Of a stretch of 64,000 nucleotides of DNA, positions 28,951 through 39,161 are shown piece after piece (positions within the stretch are counted from its first letter, which is position 1; each line of letters opens with the position of its first letter). A model generated the notes under the pieces. The model saw only the letters and a program-made list of their open reading frames with translations, had not been told where the DNA came from and searched no databases. The DNA comes from Bacillus sp. KH172YL63 (lineage in GTDB: Bacteria > Bacillota > Bacilli > Bacillales > Bacillaceae_B). The position numbers and the translations under genes were made by a program. Location of the stretch: the NCBI RefSeq assembly GCF_011398925.1, contig NZ_AP022842.1, positions 2,716,001 through 2,780,000 of the forward strand, in the 5' to 3' direction.

Positions 28951-29064
28951 AGCTGTTGATTGGAGTGCAAGGCGAAGACTCCTGCGGGAAAAGCGGAGTA
29001 GGCAAGACCCCGCAGGCTTGCCTTCCGCCCGAGGAAAGCGAAGCCTTGCACGGAAATCAACAGC
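28951..29064. repeat. Palindromic repeat, family B
   Basis: Ends are perfect inverted repeats, GCTGTTGATT (28952-28961) and AATCAACAGC (29055-29064). Inside are GTGCAAGGC / GCCTTGCAC arms and the core GACTCCTGCGGGA ... GACCCCGCAGG. The same core occurs at 57211-57338 with different arms. This sequence type is familiar as a dispersed intergenic element of Bacillus genomes. Not coding. Confidence 0.82.
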
Positions 29065-29131
29065 GCTGTACCAAGAGATCTCCCTACCTGCTTTAACTAA
29101 AATATATTGCCGTCTGAGCAGAATAAAATAC

Positions 29132-29170
29132 AAAAAGAAAAAGCTTTGGTCCCCCCAAAGCTTTTTCTTT
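29132..29170 (-). terminator. Terminator of the YkuD gene
   Basis: The hairpin AGAAAAAGCTTTGG / CCAAAGCTTTTTCT lies just after the stop on the minus strand. Confidence 0.85.
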
Positions 29171-29175
29171 TCCCC

Positions 29176-29679
29176 TTATTTTAAAGCACCATATTCCCTT
29201 CCAAGCTCATTAAAGCTTTTCTTGGACTTGACCACGAGGACTTTCGTTCCGATTGGTACTTTTTCGTAAAGGTATTCCACACGTTTATTTTCCATTCGTA
29301 TGCAGCCGTTCGATATATATTTGCCTATCGAGGACGGCTGATTTGTACCGTGAATGCCATAGATCCTGCCGTCCGTCCCTTTGGCATCAAAGCCTATCCA
29401 CCTTGATCCCAAAGGGTTTCTCGGATCTCCGCCAGGAATGTTCTTTTTGCGGTAATATGGATTTTTCGCTTTCACGGTGACATTGAATAAGCCTTCAGGC
29501 GTCAGTTCAGTCGTTTTACCGGTTGCTACCGGGAAAGTTGCCTGAATGTTGCCCTCGTCTATATAAGCCAGTTGATTATTCTCTTTGTTCACGATGATGA
29601 AAGGGTCTCCCGGCACCGGGTTCCTTCCAAGTGGCCAAATGGGAGATGCAAACAATAGGATGGCAAGAAGTAAACGCAT
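29176..29679 (-). CDS. L,D-transpeptidase (YkuD domain)
   Basis: 167 residues. A hydrophobic N-terminus (MRLLLAILLFASPIWPLG) acts as signal or anchor. The YkuD catalytic motif reads HGTNQPSSIGKYISNGCIRM, with the nucleophilic Cys near residue 132 and His near 114. It probably makes 3-3 cross-links or lipoprotein/peptidoglycan links in the wall or spore cortex. It begins 19 nt after the yqjA-like gene, so likely co-transcribed. Confidence 0.9.
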   Translation of the reverse strand: MRLLLAILLFASPIWPLGRNPVPGDPFIIVNKENNQLAYIDEGNIQATFPVATGKTTELTPEGLFNVTVKAKNPYYRKKNIPGGDPRNPLGSRWIGFDAKGTDGRIYGIHGTNQPSSIGKYISNGCIRMENKRVEYLYEKVPIGTKVLVVKSKKSFNELGREYGALK

Positions 29680-29698
29680 CGGATCACCTTTTCACATT

Positions 29699-30685
29699 TT
29701 AGGTATAGTTTACTTCTTTATGCTCCCTTTCATCCGTCCTGATTCCTTTAAATGAACTTTTAAGTAGGAGATACTGCTCCATTTCCTGCACAAACTGATA
29801 GAGTGCCGCCCGGGTTTCGAACTCTTCCCGTGTTTTAGGCAAGTCCATTTGTTCGAACTCCACCTTCATGTCGTACAGCTTTTTCAAGTAGAATAACGCT
29901 GTATTTCCCGGGTGGATATGTTCACTGAGCTCTTCGAGGAATTCAGCGATCCGCTTCCCCTGCTCGATGGTCAATGAAATCGAAGTGGCGATCGGGAGGA
30001 TCCGCTGAAGAATTTCGAATTGTTTTTCCCGCATTTTAAAATACAAGTAGTATAAGTTCTCGTCCCTGAGGAAATGATTTTCAACATCCTTAAAGGCGAT
30101 CGTTTTCGCCTCTTTGATCAAACGCTCTGTTTCGGTGATTTCCCGTCCATCCCACTTGCTGTCATTCGTCCGTAAATAATTGATCATCTCGCAGAAAATT
30201 TTATAAAAGTTCGCTTCTATTTTTTCTTGATAGTCGATCATTTGTTTATCAACGCTCGGCATGTAAAGATTCATGAGAAGTGCTATCCCGATCCCGATGG
30301 TGATGATCCCCACTTCATTTTCAAACAGACCGATCGTCACATTACCAGCTGAGTATATATGTAGAATGATGACGGAGCTTGTGACGATTCCTTCCTTTAT
30401 ATTGAGCGCTACTGTGATCGGTATGAATACAAGCAGCAGCAGCCCGATGACGGCAGGGTGGTATGCAAGGAATTCAAAGAAGGCAGCGGAAAACACCATG
30501 GCGATCAAACATGCCAGGAAGCGGCTCCATGAGGCGTTCACCGATTTTTTCTTTGTATTCTGTATGCACAGGATCGTCAATATCCCTGCCGATACAAAGT
30601 TATCCAGATGGAACCATTGGGCAATGCTGATGGCGACAGCCGTGCCGATTCCTGTCTTGAGTGTACGGTACCCAATACGAAACAT
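29699..30685 (-). CDS. yqjA: Aromatic acid exporter family (ArAE/DUF939) membrane protein, YqjA-like
   Basis: 328 residues. The first 150 form about five or six transmembrane segments (FRIGYRTLKTGIGTAVAISIAQWF at the start), and the rest is a long helical cytosolic domain, as in DUF939 proteins of Bacillus. By homology it may export small organic acids; this has no direct support here. AGGAG lies 8 nt before the ATG. Confidence 0.88.
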   Translation of the reverse strand: MFRIGYRTLKTGIGTAVAISIAQWFHLDNFVSAGILTILCIQNTKKKSVNASWSRFLACLIAMVFSAAFFEFLAYHPAVIGLLLLVFIPITVALNIKEGIVTSSVIILHIYSAGNVTIGLFENEVGIITIGIGIALLMNLYMPSVDKQMIDYQEKIEANFYKIFCEMINYLRTNDSKWDGREITETERLIKEAKTIAFKDVENHFLRDENLYYLYFKMREKQFEILQRILPIATSISLTIEQGKRIAEFLEELSEHIHPGNTALFYLKKLYDMKVEFEQMDLPKTREEFETRAALYQFVQEMEQYLLLKSSFKGIRTDEREHKEVNYT

Positions 30686-30753
30686 TCATCTTTCTCCTAT
30701 CTCTCTCTTTTTTTGCTACTTAAGAATACCATAAAAGAGGGACGACTCAAAAA

Positions 30754-30786
30754 GAAGGATTAACGAGTGTGCTCGTTAATCCTTCA
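30754..30786 (-). terminator. Terminator of the artPQM operon
   Basis: A perfect hairpin GAAGGATTAACGAG / CTCGTTAATCCTTC is followed on the minus strand by TTTTT. Confidence 0.9.
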
Positions 30787-30791
30787 AGTAA

Positions 30792-31514
30792 TCAGAGTAT
30801 CTTTTCAAGGAATTCCTTTCCACGGTCACTTTGCGGATTCGCGAAGAATGGCTGCGGCGCCCCTTCTTCAATGATCATTCCATCATCCATGAACATGATC
30901 CGGTCTGCAACCTCTTTTGCAAATCCCATTTCATGGGTGACGATGATCATGGTCATGCCGGTATGGGCAAGTGATTTCATGACTTCAAGTACTTCCTTAA
31001 CCATTTCCGGGTCAAGGGCTGAAGTCGGCTCATCAAACAGCATGACTTTCGGTTCCATCGCGAGTGCCCTTGCGATGGCCACACGCTGCTTTTGTCCACC
31101 GGATAAACGGTTCGGGTATTCGTCACTTTTTTCCTTCAATCCCACTTTCGCCAGAAGATCCTTCCCAAGCGCAGTGGCTTCTTCCCGTTTCATCCCCTTC
31201 ACTTTCATCGGGGCGTAAGTCACATTCTCAAGTGCCGTCATATGAGGGAAAAGGTGGAAATGTTGAAACACCATCCCGACATCTTGTCTGACTTTCCCTA
31301 TGTTTTTCCCATTCACGAGATGATCTTCAAAGTAGATTGAACCGGAAGTCGGTTCTTCTAAAAAGTTCAGACAGCGGAGCAGCGTGGACTTTCCTGATCC
31401 AGACGGCCCGATCAATGCGACAACTTCCCCTTTGGCTACCGAGAAGTCAATTCCTTTCAACACTTGAAGCTTTCCGAATGACTTGGTAATCTTTTCACCT
31501 TTAATCATTTCCAC
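30792..31514 (-). CDS. artM: Amino-acid (arginine-type) ABC transporter ATPase
   Basis: 240 residues with Walker [10 protein letters not shown], the signature [15 protein letters not shown], Walker [15 protein letters not shown] and the switch His in VTHEMGF. It energises uptake through the adjacent permease. Start is GTG at 31514 or ATG at 31508; GGGAG lies 5 or 11 nt away respectively. It overlaps the permease gene by 14 nt. Operon order matches B. subtilis artP-artQ-artR (yqiXYZ). Confidence 0.9.
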   Translation of the reverse strand: MEMIKGEKITKSFGKLQVLKGIDFSVAKGEVVALIGPSGSGKSTLLRCLNFLEEPTSGSIYFEDHLVNGKNIGKVRQDVGMVFQHFHLFPHMTALENVTYAPMKVKGMKREEATALGKDLLAKVGLKEKSDEYPNRLSGGQKQRVAIARALAMEPKVMLFDEPTSALDPEMVKEVLEVMKSLAHTGMTMIIVTHEMGFAKEVADRIMFMDDGMIIEEGAPQPFFANPQSDRGKEFLEKIL

Positions 31515-32160
31515 GCAGTCTCCCTTCCAGTACTTTTCCTAACAGAGTAAGAATCATGACAAGTACATAATATACCAAACCGGCGAATAAAAGCGGCTCA
31601 AAGAATGAATACAAGTCGCTTCCGACCATATAAGAACGTCTCATGACATCGGCGGCACCGATGACGGTCACGATCGCCGATTCCTTCGTTAGGGTGATGA
31701 ATTCATTCATTAAAGCAGGTAATATATTTTTGATTGCCTGGGGCAGGATAACATCCTTCATCATCAACGGGTAGGACACACCGAGCGCCATGGCCGCTTC
31801 TTTTTGACCTTTATCCACCGCATTGATCCCTGCACGGATGATTTCAGAAATGTATGCTGCCGAATTGAGTGAAAAAGCAAGGATCGCAGCCGTATAAGGT
31901 TCAACTTGTGTACCAGTGAACTGGGGTGATCCGTAAAAGATGATCATCAGCTGCAGCACCAAAGGCGTTCCACGAAAGACAGATGTATAAATATCGGCAA
32001 AGATCGCCAGAGGTTTAACCGTGCTTATTTTACAAAGGGCGAGGAGAATACCGAAAGCAAATCCGAGCACTCCCGCTAACCCGACAATTTTAAGTGTGAC
32101 CTTCAAGCCTTCCAGGATGAAAGGAATAGAAGGGATCATTTGTTCAAAATCTAGTGGCAT
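31501..32160 (-). CDS. artQ: Amino-acid (arginine-type) ABC transporter permease
   Basis: 219 residues, about five transmembrane segments, of the His/Glu/Gln/Arg permease family. The EAA loop reads [23 protein letters not shown]. The ATG at 32160 has GGAGGAG 7 nt upstream; an upstream TTG would lie inside that site. It lies between the binding protein and the ATPase genes. Confidence 0.91.
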   Translation of the reverse strand: MPLDFEQMIPSIPFILEGLKVTLKIVGLAGVLGFAFGILLALCKISTVKPLAIFADIYTSVFRGTPLVLQLMIIFYGSPQFTGTQVEPYTAAILAFSLNSAAYISEIIRAGINAVDKGQKEAAMALGVSYPLMMKDVILPQAIKNILPALMNEFITLTKESAIVTVIGAADVMRRSYMVGSDLYSFFEPLLFAGLVYYVLVMILTLLGKVLEGRLRGND

Positions 32161-32197
32161 TGTAATCTCCTCCAAGTGTATTCTTTGAATTGAAACA

Positions 32198-32230
32198 GGA
32201 AGGGCTAACCAGTTGAAAGGTTAGCCCTTC
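32198..32230 (-). terminator. Intercistronic hairpin between artP and artQ
   Basis: GGAAGGGCTAACC / GGTTAGCCCTTC pair between the binding-protein and permease genes. On the minus strand the tail is CCTGTTTC, not a strong T-run, so it may be a partial terminator or mRNA-stabilising stem that lowers downstream expression. Confidence 0.7.
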
Positions 32231-32237
32231 TAGCAAT

Positions 32238-33020
32238 CTACTGTTCTCCGTCAAACCATTTTTCTGCGAGTTTATCCAATTCACCGTTTTCTTTAAGCTT
32301 TTTCAACGCTTCATTGAATTCAGCTGTCAGCTCGCTGTCCTTAGGAAGTGCGACGGCTGAACCTGCTTCTTCTTCATTCACATTCATCGTAGAGCCTTTA
32401 AGGTCTTCACTTTTATTCAAATAACCGTTTGCTACCGTGTTTTCGATTATGATTGCATCAAATCGTCCATTTTGAAGATCTTGTATCAACTCAGGGATAC
32501 GGTCACGTGTTTCAACTTTAAGATCAATTGATTTTGACAGCTCTTCCGCAGCATCCTGCTGGATCGATCCTAACTGAACACCGACTGTTTTTCCGTCAAG
32601 GTCTTCTTCACTTTTGGTTTCATTCTTCTTTGTAGAGATGATCATATCTTTCGCAGTGTAGTATACATCACTGAAGTCAACATTTTTTTGTCGTTCTGGA
32701 GTCGGTGTCATCGCAGACAGGACGAAATCCACCTGACCTGTTTTCAACGCTGAGATCAAACCGCTGAATTCCATATCCTTGATTTCGATTTCATACCCTA
32801 ATTCATCCGCAAGCAGATTCGCAAGATCAATATCATACCCGATGATTTCATCGCTGTTAGCTGTGTCAACATATTCAAATGGTTTATAGTCAGCAGACGT
32901 TCCCATGATTAATTTTTCAGTGTCACCTGAAGTGGAGTCTGACTTTTCCTCACCTGATCCGCACGCTGCAAGAGCAGCAGAGACAGTCAGTATGAATAAT
33001 AGGGATAATAGCTTTTTCAT
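32238..33020 (-). CDS. artP: Amino-acid (arginine-type) ABC transporter substrate-binding lipoprotein
   Basis: 260 residues: signal peptide with lipobox LAAC (Cys20), then a type 3 periplasmic-binding fold (GTSADYKPFEY, GYDIDLANLLADELGYEIEIK). It captures the ligand outside the membrane. Arginine is inferred from the B. subtilis gene order and from a candidate ArgR site in the promoter. First gene of the operon. Confidence 0.9.
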   Translation of the reverse strand: MKKLLSLLFILTVSAALAACGSGEEKSDSTSGDTEKLIMGTSADYKPFEYVDTANSDEIIGYDIDLANLLADELGYEIEIKDMEFSGLISALKTGQVDFVLSAMTPTPERQKNVDFSDVYYTAKDMIISTKKNETKSEEDLDGKTVGVQLGSIQQDAAEELSKSIDLKVETRDRIPELIQDLQNGRFDAIIIENTVANGYLNKSEDLKGSTMNVNEEEAGSAVALPKDSELTAEFNEALKKLKENGELDKLAEKWFDGEQ

Positions 33021-33086
33021 TGAAATTCCTCCTTGATAGGTTCTGTATAAATATTATATATAATGTATATTAATTACTATATTCGT

Positions 33087-33117
33087 ATTGTATCAGAGAT
33101 TAATTTTTATGCAATAT
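33087..33117 (-). promoter_or_regulatory. artPQM promoter with an overlapping candidate ARG box
   Basis: On the minus strand TTGCAT (33109-33114) and TACAAT (33087-33092) are spaced 16 bp. The -35 overlaps TTGCATAAAAATTAA, which resembles the Bacillus ARG box (CATGAATAAAAATKCAAK read from either strand). argR itself lies at 60.8-61.3 kb. Confidence 0.5.
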
Positions 33118-33275
33118 GTTTTATAAATATCGATTAATGTTTATATTTTCTGAAAATAACCCTTGATCACCCTACCTTAATATACAGGTTTTCATACACA
33201 CCGCTGGATTGTGAAGAGGCGACATACAAGATCCAGTGATACAGTGTTAAATGATTGAATGATTATTTAACGCAA

Positions 33276-33425
33276 AAAAATCCGAATGAGTCAGATTCAC
33301 TCTTCCGGATTTTTCTTTAACTAAACCCCTATTCCCCCGTCCCCTTTATCGATTCCATAAAAAAACGCCAGGCCCCACCGCTATCTGCTTATAAGGAGAT
33401 AGCGAGATGGGAACCTGACGGGTCT
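33276..33425 (-). terminator. Two hairpins downstream of the bacilliredoxin gene
   Basis: The larger (33357-33425) pairs CAGGCCCCACCGCTATCT with AGATAGCG...GAACCTG imperfectly and ends in seven T on the minus strand, so it is the likely terminator. The second (33276-33314) pairs AAAAATCCGaaTGAGT with ACTCttCCGGATTTTT. The rest of the 33021-33440 gap is AT-rich promoter DNA. Confidence 0.7.
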
Positions 33426-33440
33426 TCTCAGTATTGATTC

Positions 33441-33878
33441 TTATACTTCTTCACAATATTGATCAAAGTAAGATTGAAGTTTGTTCACAACCGACATTGG
33501 GTCATGACCTTCGATTTCGTGTCTTTCAACCATCGTTAATAGCTTTCCGTCTTTCAGCAAAGCAAATGACGGTGAGGATGGCGGATATCCTGTGAAGTAG
33601 CTGCGCGCTTTCGCAGTCGCTTCTTTATCCTGCCCGGCGAACACAGTCACCAGTTGATCAGGACGTTTATCGTAGTGGATAGCATGGGCAGCAGCCGGAC
33701 GTGCGATCCCCCCTGCGCATCCGCATACTGAGTTGATCATCACCAACGTTGTGCCTTCTTTCGTAAGTGCTTGATCCACTTCTTCTTCAGTCGTTAATTG
33801 AGTATATCCTGCTGTCTCAATTTCTTGTCGTGCTTGACGCACCACATCATTCATCAATAAATTGAAATCTATATCCAT
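33441..33878 (-). CDS. brxB: Bacilliredoxin, BrxA/BrxB family (YqiW-like)
   Basis: 145 residues with the CGC active-site motif (SVCGCAGG, near residue 53). It removes bacillithiol from mixed disulfides on proteins. The start at 33878 ([13 protein letters not shown]) has AAAGGAGAG upstream; a longer frame to 33911 is unnecessary. Position between the art operon and the mutase operon fits yqiW. Confidence 0.92.
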   Translation of the reverse strand: MDIDFNLLMNDVVRQARQEIETAGYTQLTTEEEVDQALTKEGTTLVMINSVCGCAGGIARPAAAHAIHYDKRPDQLVTVFAGQDKEATAKARSYFTGYPPSSPSFALLKDGKLLTMVERHEIEGHDPMSVVNKLQSYFDQYCEEV

Positions 33879-33979
33879 GGTGAACTCTCCTTTAATCGCT
33901 GACTTTATCATCCTCTCTCAACGGGAGGATAAGATGTACCCCTATCATACCAATTTCAAACCATATCTTTCAATTAAAA

Positions 33980-35026
33980 TTAACTATTCCCATCAATGAT
34001 TGCTTCTTTATATTGAAGAAGTAATTGTTCGACTGCCTGTGAAGTGGTGAATTCCCCTTCTTTCACACGCTGTTGCAGCTCAGGAAGGGATGTTTTGATT
34101 TTTTGCTGATAGAAAAAGTCTGACAGAATTCTTTCTTTCAGCATCGTGTGGAACCATTCCTGCTTTTGATACAGCCTTCTTTCCTGGAAAACGCCCTGCT
34201 CCTTCGTTTGCCTTTGAAACTGCAGCATCATGTCCCATATTTCCTGTAAGCCTTCATTCTTCAATGCTGAGCAAGTATAAGCCTTTGAACTCCATCCCTT
34301 CGTTGCCGGAAGGAGGAAATGAAGGATTTGATTGAGCTCCCGCTTTGTTTTTTCGGCAAGGGGTTTGTTCTCGCCGTCGGCCTTATTCACGAGAAGCATG
34401 TCTGCGAGTTCCATGATCCCCTTCTTCATTCCTTGAAGTTCATCCCCGGCGCCGGTGATGACGAGTAACATGAAGAAATCTACCATCTGTCTGACCATCA
34501 CTTCACTCTGGCCGACTCCGACGGTTTCGATGATGATCAGATCATAGCCTGCGGCTTCACACAAGAGGAGGGTTTCATTCGTCTTACGATGAACACCGCC
34601 GAGCGTCCCGGCAGTCGGCGATGGCCTGACAAACGCCTGGGGGTTTTTCGACAGCTGCTCCATCCTCGTTTTATCCCCAAGGATGCTCCCACCTGAAATC
34701 GAGGAGCTGGGGTCGATGGCAAGAACAGCAACACGGAAACCCTGTTCACACAACATTTCCCCGAACGCTTCGATGAACGTGCTTTTCCCGGCACCCGGCA
34801 CTCCTGTGATGCCGATCCTGAAGCTGTTTCCTGTGTGGGGAAGCAGCTCCTGCAGCAATCTTTGTCCTGCTTCATAATGCTTTTCGGCATTGCTTTCAAT
34901 TAACGTAATCGCCTTTGCCAAATCGCTTCGATTCCCATTCAGGATGCCCTCTTTCAATTCGGCAATCGAGACTGGCTCTATTTTCTTCTTCACGAAACGT
35001 TTTCTTCTTCCTGGCTGTTGATTCAT
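33980..35026 (-). CDS. meaB: MeaB-type GTPase, methylmalonyl-CoA mutase chaperone
   Basis: 348 residues of the ArgK/MeaB G3E family. P-loop GVPGAGKST near residue 77, switch regions with ETVGVGQSE, and NKADGEN as base-recognition motif. It protects and reloads the cobalamin cofactor of methylmalonyl-CoA mutase. Its ATG shares one base with the mutB stop (TAATG). Confidence 0.93.
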   Translation of the reverse strand: MNQQPGRRKRFVKKKIEPVSIAELKEGILNGNRSDLAKAITLIESNAEKHYEAGQRLLQELLPHTGNSFRIGITGVPGAGKSTFIEAFGEMLCEQGFRVAVLAIDPSSSISGGSILGDKTRMEQLSKNPQAFVRPSPTAGTLGGVHRKTNETLLLCEAAGYDLIIIETVGVGQSEVMVRQMVDFFMLLVITGAGDELQGMKKGIMELADMLLVNKADGENKPLAEKTKRELNQILHFLLPATKGWSSKAYTCSALKNEGLQEIWDMMLQFQRQTKEQGVFQERRLYQKQEWFHTMLKERILSDFFYQQKIKTSLPELQQRVKEGEFTTSQAVEQLLLQYKEAIIDGNS

Positions 35027-37182
35027 TATTCCGCCACTTCCTCATAGCCGAGCACTTCATAAATTTCCTGGATGACTTTTTGGGCTGCAACAGGGATGAT
35101 CGTCCCCGGCCCAAAGACTGCTGATGCCCCGTTGCTGAGCAGGAATTCATAATCCTTTGCCGGTATGACTCCGCCGATGACAACAAGGATATCTTCCCGC
35201 CCAAGTTTCTTCAATTCCGCGACAAGCTGGGGAAGAAGCGTCCTGTGGCCAGCCGCCAAAGAACTTACCCCGATCACATGGACGTCATTCTCCACGGCTT
35301 GAAGTGCAGTTTCCTCCGGCGTTTGGAACAAGGGGCCGATATCGACATCGAAGCCAAGATCGGCAAATGCCGTACTGATGACCTTCGCGCCCCGGTCATG
35401 GCCATCCTGCCCCATTTTTGCAATGAGGATCCGGGGTCTTCTGCCTTCGTTCTCAAGGAATTCTTCGGTCATTTCTTTCACAGTATTGATTTCCTGCTCA
35501 TTGGAGAAGTTCGAACTGTACACTCCGCTTATGCTACGGATCGTTGCTTTGTGCCTTCCTGATACTTTCTCGATGGCATCTGAAATCTCACCCAATGTGG
35601 CACGTGCCCTCGCGGCGTCGACGGCTTTTTCAAGAAGATTTCCTTCCCCGGTCTCCGCTGCAAGCGTCAGTGCCTCCAGGGCGCTCTCGACATCCGCTTC
35701 GTTTCTTTCCTCTTTCAGCTGTTGGATGCGTGCGATCTGCTTTTCCCTGACGACCGTATTATCGATATCGAGCGTTTCGATCGGGTCCTCCTGATCAAGA
35801 CGATACTTGTTGACACCGATGATCGATTCATCACCGGAATCGATCATTGCCTGTCTCCTGGCAGCCGCTTCCTCTATGCGCATTTTCGGCAAGCCGGTTT
35901 CAATCGCTTTCGTCATTCCGCCCAGTTCTTCGATTTCCTCAATATGACCCCAGGCCTTTTCCATCAGCTGATCGGTGAGCGATTCGACATAATGGGAACC
36001 TGCCCATGGATCGATCACTTTCGTTATGCCTGTTTCCTCCTGGAGATACAATTGAGTATTACGGGCGATCCTGGCAGAGAAGTCAGTCGGAAGGGCAATT
36101 GCCTCATCCAGGGCATTGGTATGGAGCGACTGGGTATGACCCATCGCCGCTGCATGGGCTTCAAGCAATGTACGGATGACATTGTTATACGGATCCTGCT
36201 CTGTCAAGCTCCATCCGGACGTTTGGGAGTGGGTCCTGAGCGCCATCGATTTAGGATTTTGCGGGTTGAATGTTTTCATCATTTTTGCCCATATCCTCCT
36301 GGCAGCCCTCATTTTTGCGACTTCCATGAAGTAATTCATCCCGATCGCCCAGAAGAAAGACAGACGAGGGGCAAACGAATCTATATCGATACCTGCATCA
36401 AGACCGGTCCGGACATACTCAAGGCCATCAGCAAGCGTATAAGCAAGCTCGATGTCCGCCGGCGCACCCGCCTCTTGCATGTGGTACCCTGAAATACTGA
36501 TACTGTTGAACTTCGGCATGTGCACAGACGTATATTCAAAAATATCAGCGATGATCTTCATCGACGTTTCAGGGGGATAAATATACGTATTACGTACCAT
36601 GTATTCTTTTAAAATATCATTTTGAATCGTCCCTGACAGCTTCTCACGTGTCACACCCTGTTCTTCTGCCGTCACAATATAAAAGGCGAGGATCGGCAGA
36701 ACGGCTCCATTCATCGTCATGGACACGGACATTTGATCAAGGGGGATGCCGTCGAACAGAATCTTCATATCCAATATGGAATCAATCGCCACCCCTGCTT
36801 TCCCAACATCCCCCACGACCCGTGGATGATCTGAGTCATAGCCCCTGTGGGTGGCTAAATCAAAGGCGACCGACAGACCTTTTTGCCCCATACTTAAATT
36901 TCTTCGATAAAATGCATTGCTTTCTTCTGCGGTCGAAAACCCTGCATATTGCCTTACTGTCCATGGACGGTTCACATACATTGTCGGGTATGGACCACGT
37001 GTATAAGGAGCAAGACCTGGCAGATCATCTTTGTGGGAGATATGTTTTGAGTCCTCCTCTGAATAGAGGGATTGCACGTTGATCTGCTCATTCGTTTCAT
37101 AGCTGCTCCCAAGTAATGACTCTGGTTCAGCCGTTTCCTGTTTTACATAAGGGTCGATGTGCTGCCAATCAGGCTTAAGCAT
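35026..37182 (-). CDS. mutB: Methylmalonyl-CoA mutase large (catalytic) subunit
   Basis: 718 residues. The N-terminal TIM barrel contains [21 protein letters not shown] and the substrate region [23 protein letters not shown]. The C-terminal cobalamin-binding domain carries DGHDRG with the axial His and the later GVSSLAAGH and GG motifs. It rearranges methylmalonyl-CoA to succinyl-CoA with adenosylcobalamin. Its start overlaps the mutA stop by 8 nt (ATGCTTAA), with GGGAGGAGGGG upstream. Confidence 0.95.
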   Translation of the reverse strand: MLKPDWQHIDPYVKQETAEPESLLGSSYETNEQINVQSLYSEEDSKHISHKDDLPGLAPYTRGPYPTMYVNRPWTVRQYAGFSTAEESNAFYRRNLSMGQKGLSVAFDLATHRGYDSDHPRVVGDVGKAGVAIDSILDMKILFDGIPLDQMSVSMTMNGAVLPILAFYIVTAEEQGVTREKLSGTIQNDILKEYMVRNTYIYPPETSMKIIADIFEYTSVHMPKFNSISISGYHMQEAGAPADIELAYTLADGLEYVRTGLDAGIDIDSFAPRLSFFWAIGMNYFMEVAKMRAARRIWAKMMKTFNPQNPKSMALRTHSQTSGWSLTEQDPYNNVIRTLLEAHAAAMGHTQSLHTNALDEAIALPTDFSARIARNTQLYLQEETGITKVIDPWAGSHYVESLTDQLMEKAWGHIEEIEELGGMTKAIETGLPKMRIEEAAARRQAMIDSGDESIIGVNKYRLDQEDPIETLDIDNTVVREKQIARIQQLKEERNEADVESALEALTLAAETGEGNLLEKAVDAARARATLGEISDAIEKVSGRHKATIRSISGVYSSNFSNEQEINTVKEMTEEFLENEGRRPRILIAKMGQDGHDRGAKVISTAFADLGFDVDIGPLFQTPEETALQAVENDVHVIGVSSLAAGHRTLLPQLVAELKKLGREDILVVIGGVIPAKDYEFLLSNGASAVFGPGTIIPVAAQKVIQEIYEVLGYEEVAE

Positions 37183-38956
37183 ATTCTGTCCCCTCCTCCC
37201 AAATGGATAGTAGTTCATCAAGCTTTTCAAGGATATTCTGACCCATATATATGGAACCGGATAATCCGGTACGACTCCATTCCTCTCTTTTTCCTGAAGG
37301 AACCTTTCCGGCTATATCGACCACAATCGATGGATCGATCTGATGGATGGATTCAATGATCAACGGGAGCATATGTTCATACTCTTCATCTTTTCCACAG
37401 ATCACATAATATGGAAAACGGGTCTCCTCAACAAATTGCAGAACATCTTCTTTCGCGGAACCATTTTGGCCCACTTTGGCATGGACCCCTCCCGCTGCTA
37501 AAAATCCTTGAACAAAATCCGTCCGTGGTTTATGGTCTTTCAATGTCCCAAGTCCGATCAGCCCAGCCACCGGTTTACCGGTAAGCTTATTTGCCCGCTC
37601 TCTTAACCTTTCAAATGGCAGTGACAGCCTTTCTCCTTTAACCGGGGCTACCGACCCAATTTCTTCTTCAAGATTCGCATAGATATTCGTCCCGATCATC
37701 GAGTGCTTTCTCGTTGCCAAATCGTTTATTCTGGATTCCCTCAGTTTCTCTATTTTTTCATGAAGGGAACCATTTCCAATAGAAGCCAGGATTCCGCCGG
37801 CTCGATCGATGTGCTGGAATTCCTTCCATGCGCATTTCCCTACTTCTTCTGTCAGCCATTCAAGATAATAAGAACCGCCCCCGGGATCCACGACCTTATC
37901 CAGGTGAGCCTCCTCTCCCAGGATCAGCTGGGTATTCCGGGCAATCCGTTCAGAAAACGGGCTCACTTCCCCAGTCACCATATCAAACGGAGAAACAACC
38001 AGATAATCTACACCAGCAAGGATCGCAGAAAACGCTTCTCCTCCCCCGCGAAGCATATTGACATAAGGATCAAGGGCAGATTTACTGAACGAAGACGTTT
38101 CCGCGCTCACACTCACGGCTTGGGCGCATCTCTCTCCGGATAATCCGTAAGAAGCCAGGACCTCTTGCCAGAGCTTTTTAAAAGCCCTTATCTTCGCTAT
38201 TTCCATAAAGAACTGACTTCCGATTGAGAAGTGGAAGTGCATATTTCCTGCCACTTTCTCTAAAGACCAGCCTTTCTCGCATAGTGTTTCGATATAGCAT
38301 ACGCCTTCACTTAGCGCGATGGCCAATTCCTGTGTGGCATTCGCGCCCTTATCGTGATAAGACGACGAATCGACTATGATCTTTCTTACCTGGGGAAAAT
38401 GCTTGTCTGCTTCATCCAGTTTCTTGCACCAGTCTTCAAGGCCGCTTTCACCGTGCCCTGACGAGATAGGATCGAAGCCAATGACGCCCACCATCCCCAT
38501 CAAATCTGAAGCAGTACCCACATTGAATATAGCTGAAGCTGTATGTTCCTCTATCACAAAGGCGGGAACATGATCCTCCACCGTTTCTACCATGAAAGAA
38601 GCGAGACCTTCACTATCAAGTTGATCTAATGAAAATGAAAGACAATTCTGCCCCCGGGCCAAAGCATCTGTGACTGCATCTTGAAGGGATCGCCAGGAAG
38701 ACCTCTTGATTGATTGGGCGATGTACCATTTCGGCGTACGTGTTATTTTTTCCCCTGCATCCGGAATGAAGTCTTTCACCCGATTTCGTGCCGGTACATC
38801 TTCTTTTGTATACAAGGGTTTCAGCTCAATATTTTCATAAGTGTTCGTATGTAATGACTGAATTCCTTTCCCCTTTAACGCTTTTTCGGCAGCATCCTGC
38901 CATTCTGCCAGTGTAAAACGGCTGAATGTTTGATCTTTCATGTCATTAAGCTTCAT
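37175..38956 (-). CDS. mutA: Methylmalonyl-CoA mutase small subunit
   Basis: 593 residues, homologous to the barrel of the large subunit ([33 protein letters not shown]). The C-terminal domain keeps the fold but lacks DxHxxG, so it cannot bind cobalamin, as in known alpha/beta mutases. This is not decay. GAGGGG precedes the ATG closely. First gene of mutA-mutB-meaB. Confidence 0.93.
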   Translation of the reverse strand: MKLNDMKDQTFSRFTLAEWQDAAEKALKGKGIQSLHTNTYENIELKPLYTKEDVPARNRVKDFIPDAGEKITRTPKWYIAQSIKRSSWRSLQDAVTDALARGQNCLSFSLDQLDSEGLASFMVETVEDHVPAFVIEEHTASAIFNVGTASDLMGMVGVIGFDPISSGHGESGLEDWCKKLDEADKHFPQVRKIIVDSSSYHDKGANATQELAIALSEGVCYIETLCEKGWSLEKVAGNMHFHFSIGSQFFMEIAKIRAFKKLWQEVLASYGLSGERCAQAVSVSAETSSFSKSALDPYVNMLRGGGEAFSAILAGVDYLVVSPFDMVTGEVSPFSERIARNTQLILGEEAHLDKVVDPGGGSYYLEWLTEEVGKCAWKEFQHIDRAGGILASIGNGSLHEKIEKLRESRINDLATRKHSMIGTNIYANLEEEIGSVAPVKGERLSLPFERLRERANKLTGKPVAGLIGLGTLKDHKPRTDFVQGFLAAGGVHAKVGQNGSAKEDVLQFVEETRFPYYVICGKDEEYEHMLPLIIESIHQIDPSIVVDIAGKVPSGKREEWSRTGLSGSIYMGQNILEKLDELLSIWEEGTEYA

Positions 38957-38980
38957 AATACCCCTCTTCCGGATCTTTTT

Positions 38981-38994
38981 TGTAATCGTTTACA
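38981..38994 (-). promoter_or_regulatory. Perfect cre site (CcpA) upstream of mutA
   Basis: TGTAAACGATTACA on the minus strand fits the consensus TGWAANCGNTNWCA at every position. It lies 25 bp before the mutA start codon, a repressing position. No cobalamin riboswitch is visible in the 205-bp gap. Confidence 0.82.
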
Positions 38995-39126
38995 TAAATG
39001 ATGATGAAATCTTCGGACGAAACGCCCGAATCCCCTTTGAAAATTCGAAATCTTTCTACTAATGCTATTTTAGTATATAAAAAAAACCGCTTTTCTTCAA
39101 TGTCTATGGGAAATGAGAAAAGAAAG

Positions 39127-39155
39127 AAGAGTTGCCTGTGACAACTCTCCTTCCA
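39127..39155 (-). terminator. Terminator of the subtilase gene
   Basis: GGAGAGTTG / CAACTCTTC pair on the minus strand and are followed by TTTCTTTTC. Confidence 0.75.
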
Positions 39156-39161
39156 TTCACG

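Noticed and set aside
28943-29269. Plus-strand frame over repeat family B
   Set aside because: It mostly translates the palindromic repeat and the terminator; no conserved protein is visible.
35722-36492. Long plus-strand frame of 256 codons inside mutB
   Set aside because: It is antisense to a well-supported conserved gene and has no recognisable motif.
37175-38956. mutA as a decayed mutase because it lacks DxHxxG
   Set aside because: Small subunits of heterodimeric methylmalonyl-CoA mutases normally lack the cobalamin motif, and the frame is intact.
38957-39126. Cobalamin riboswitch upstream of the mutase
   Set aside because: No B12-box-like sequence or suitable length is present; only the cre site is clear.
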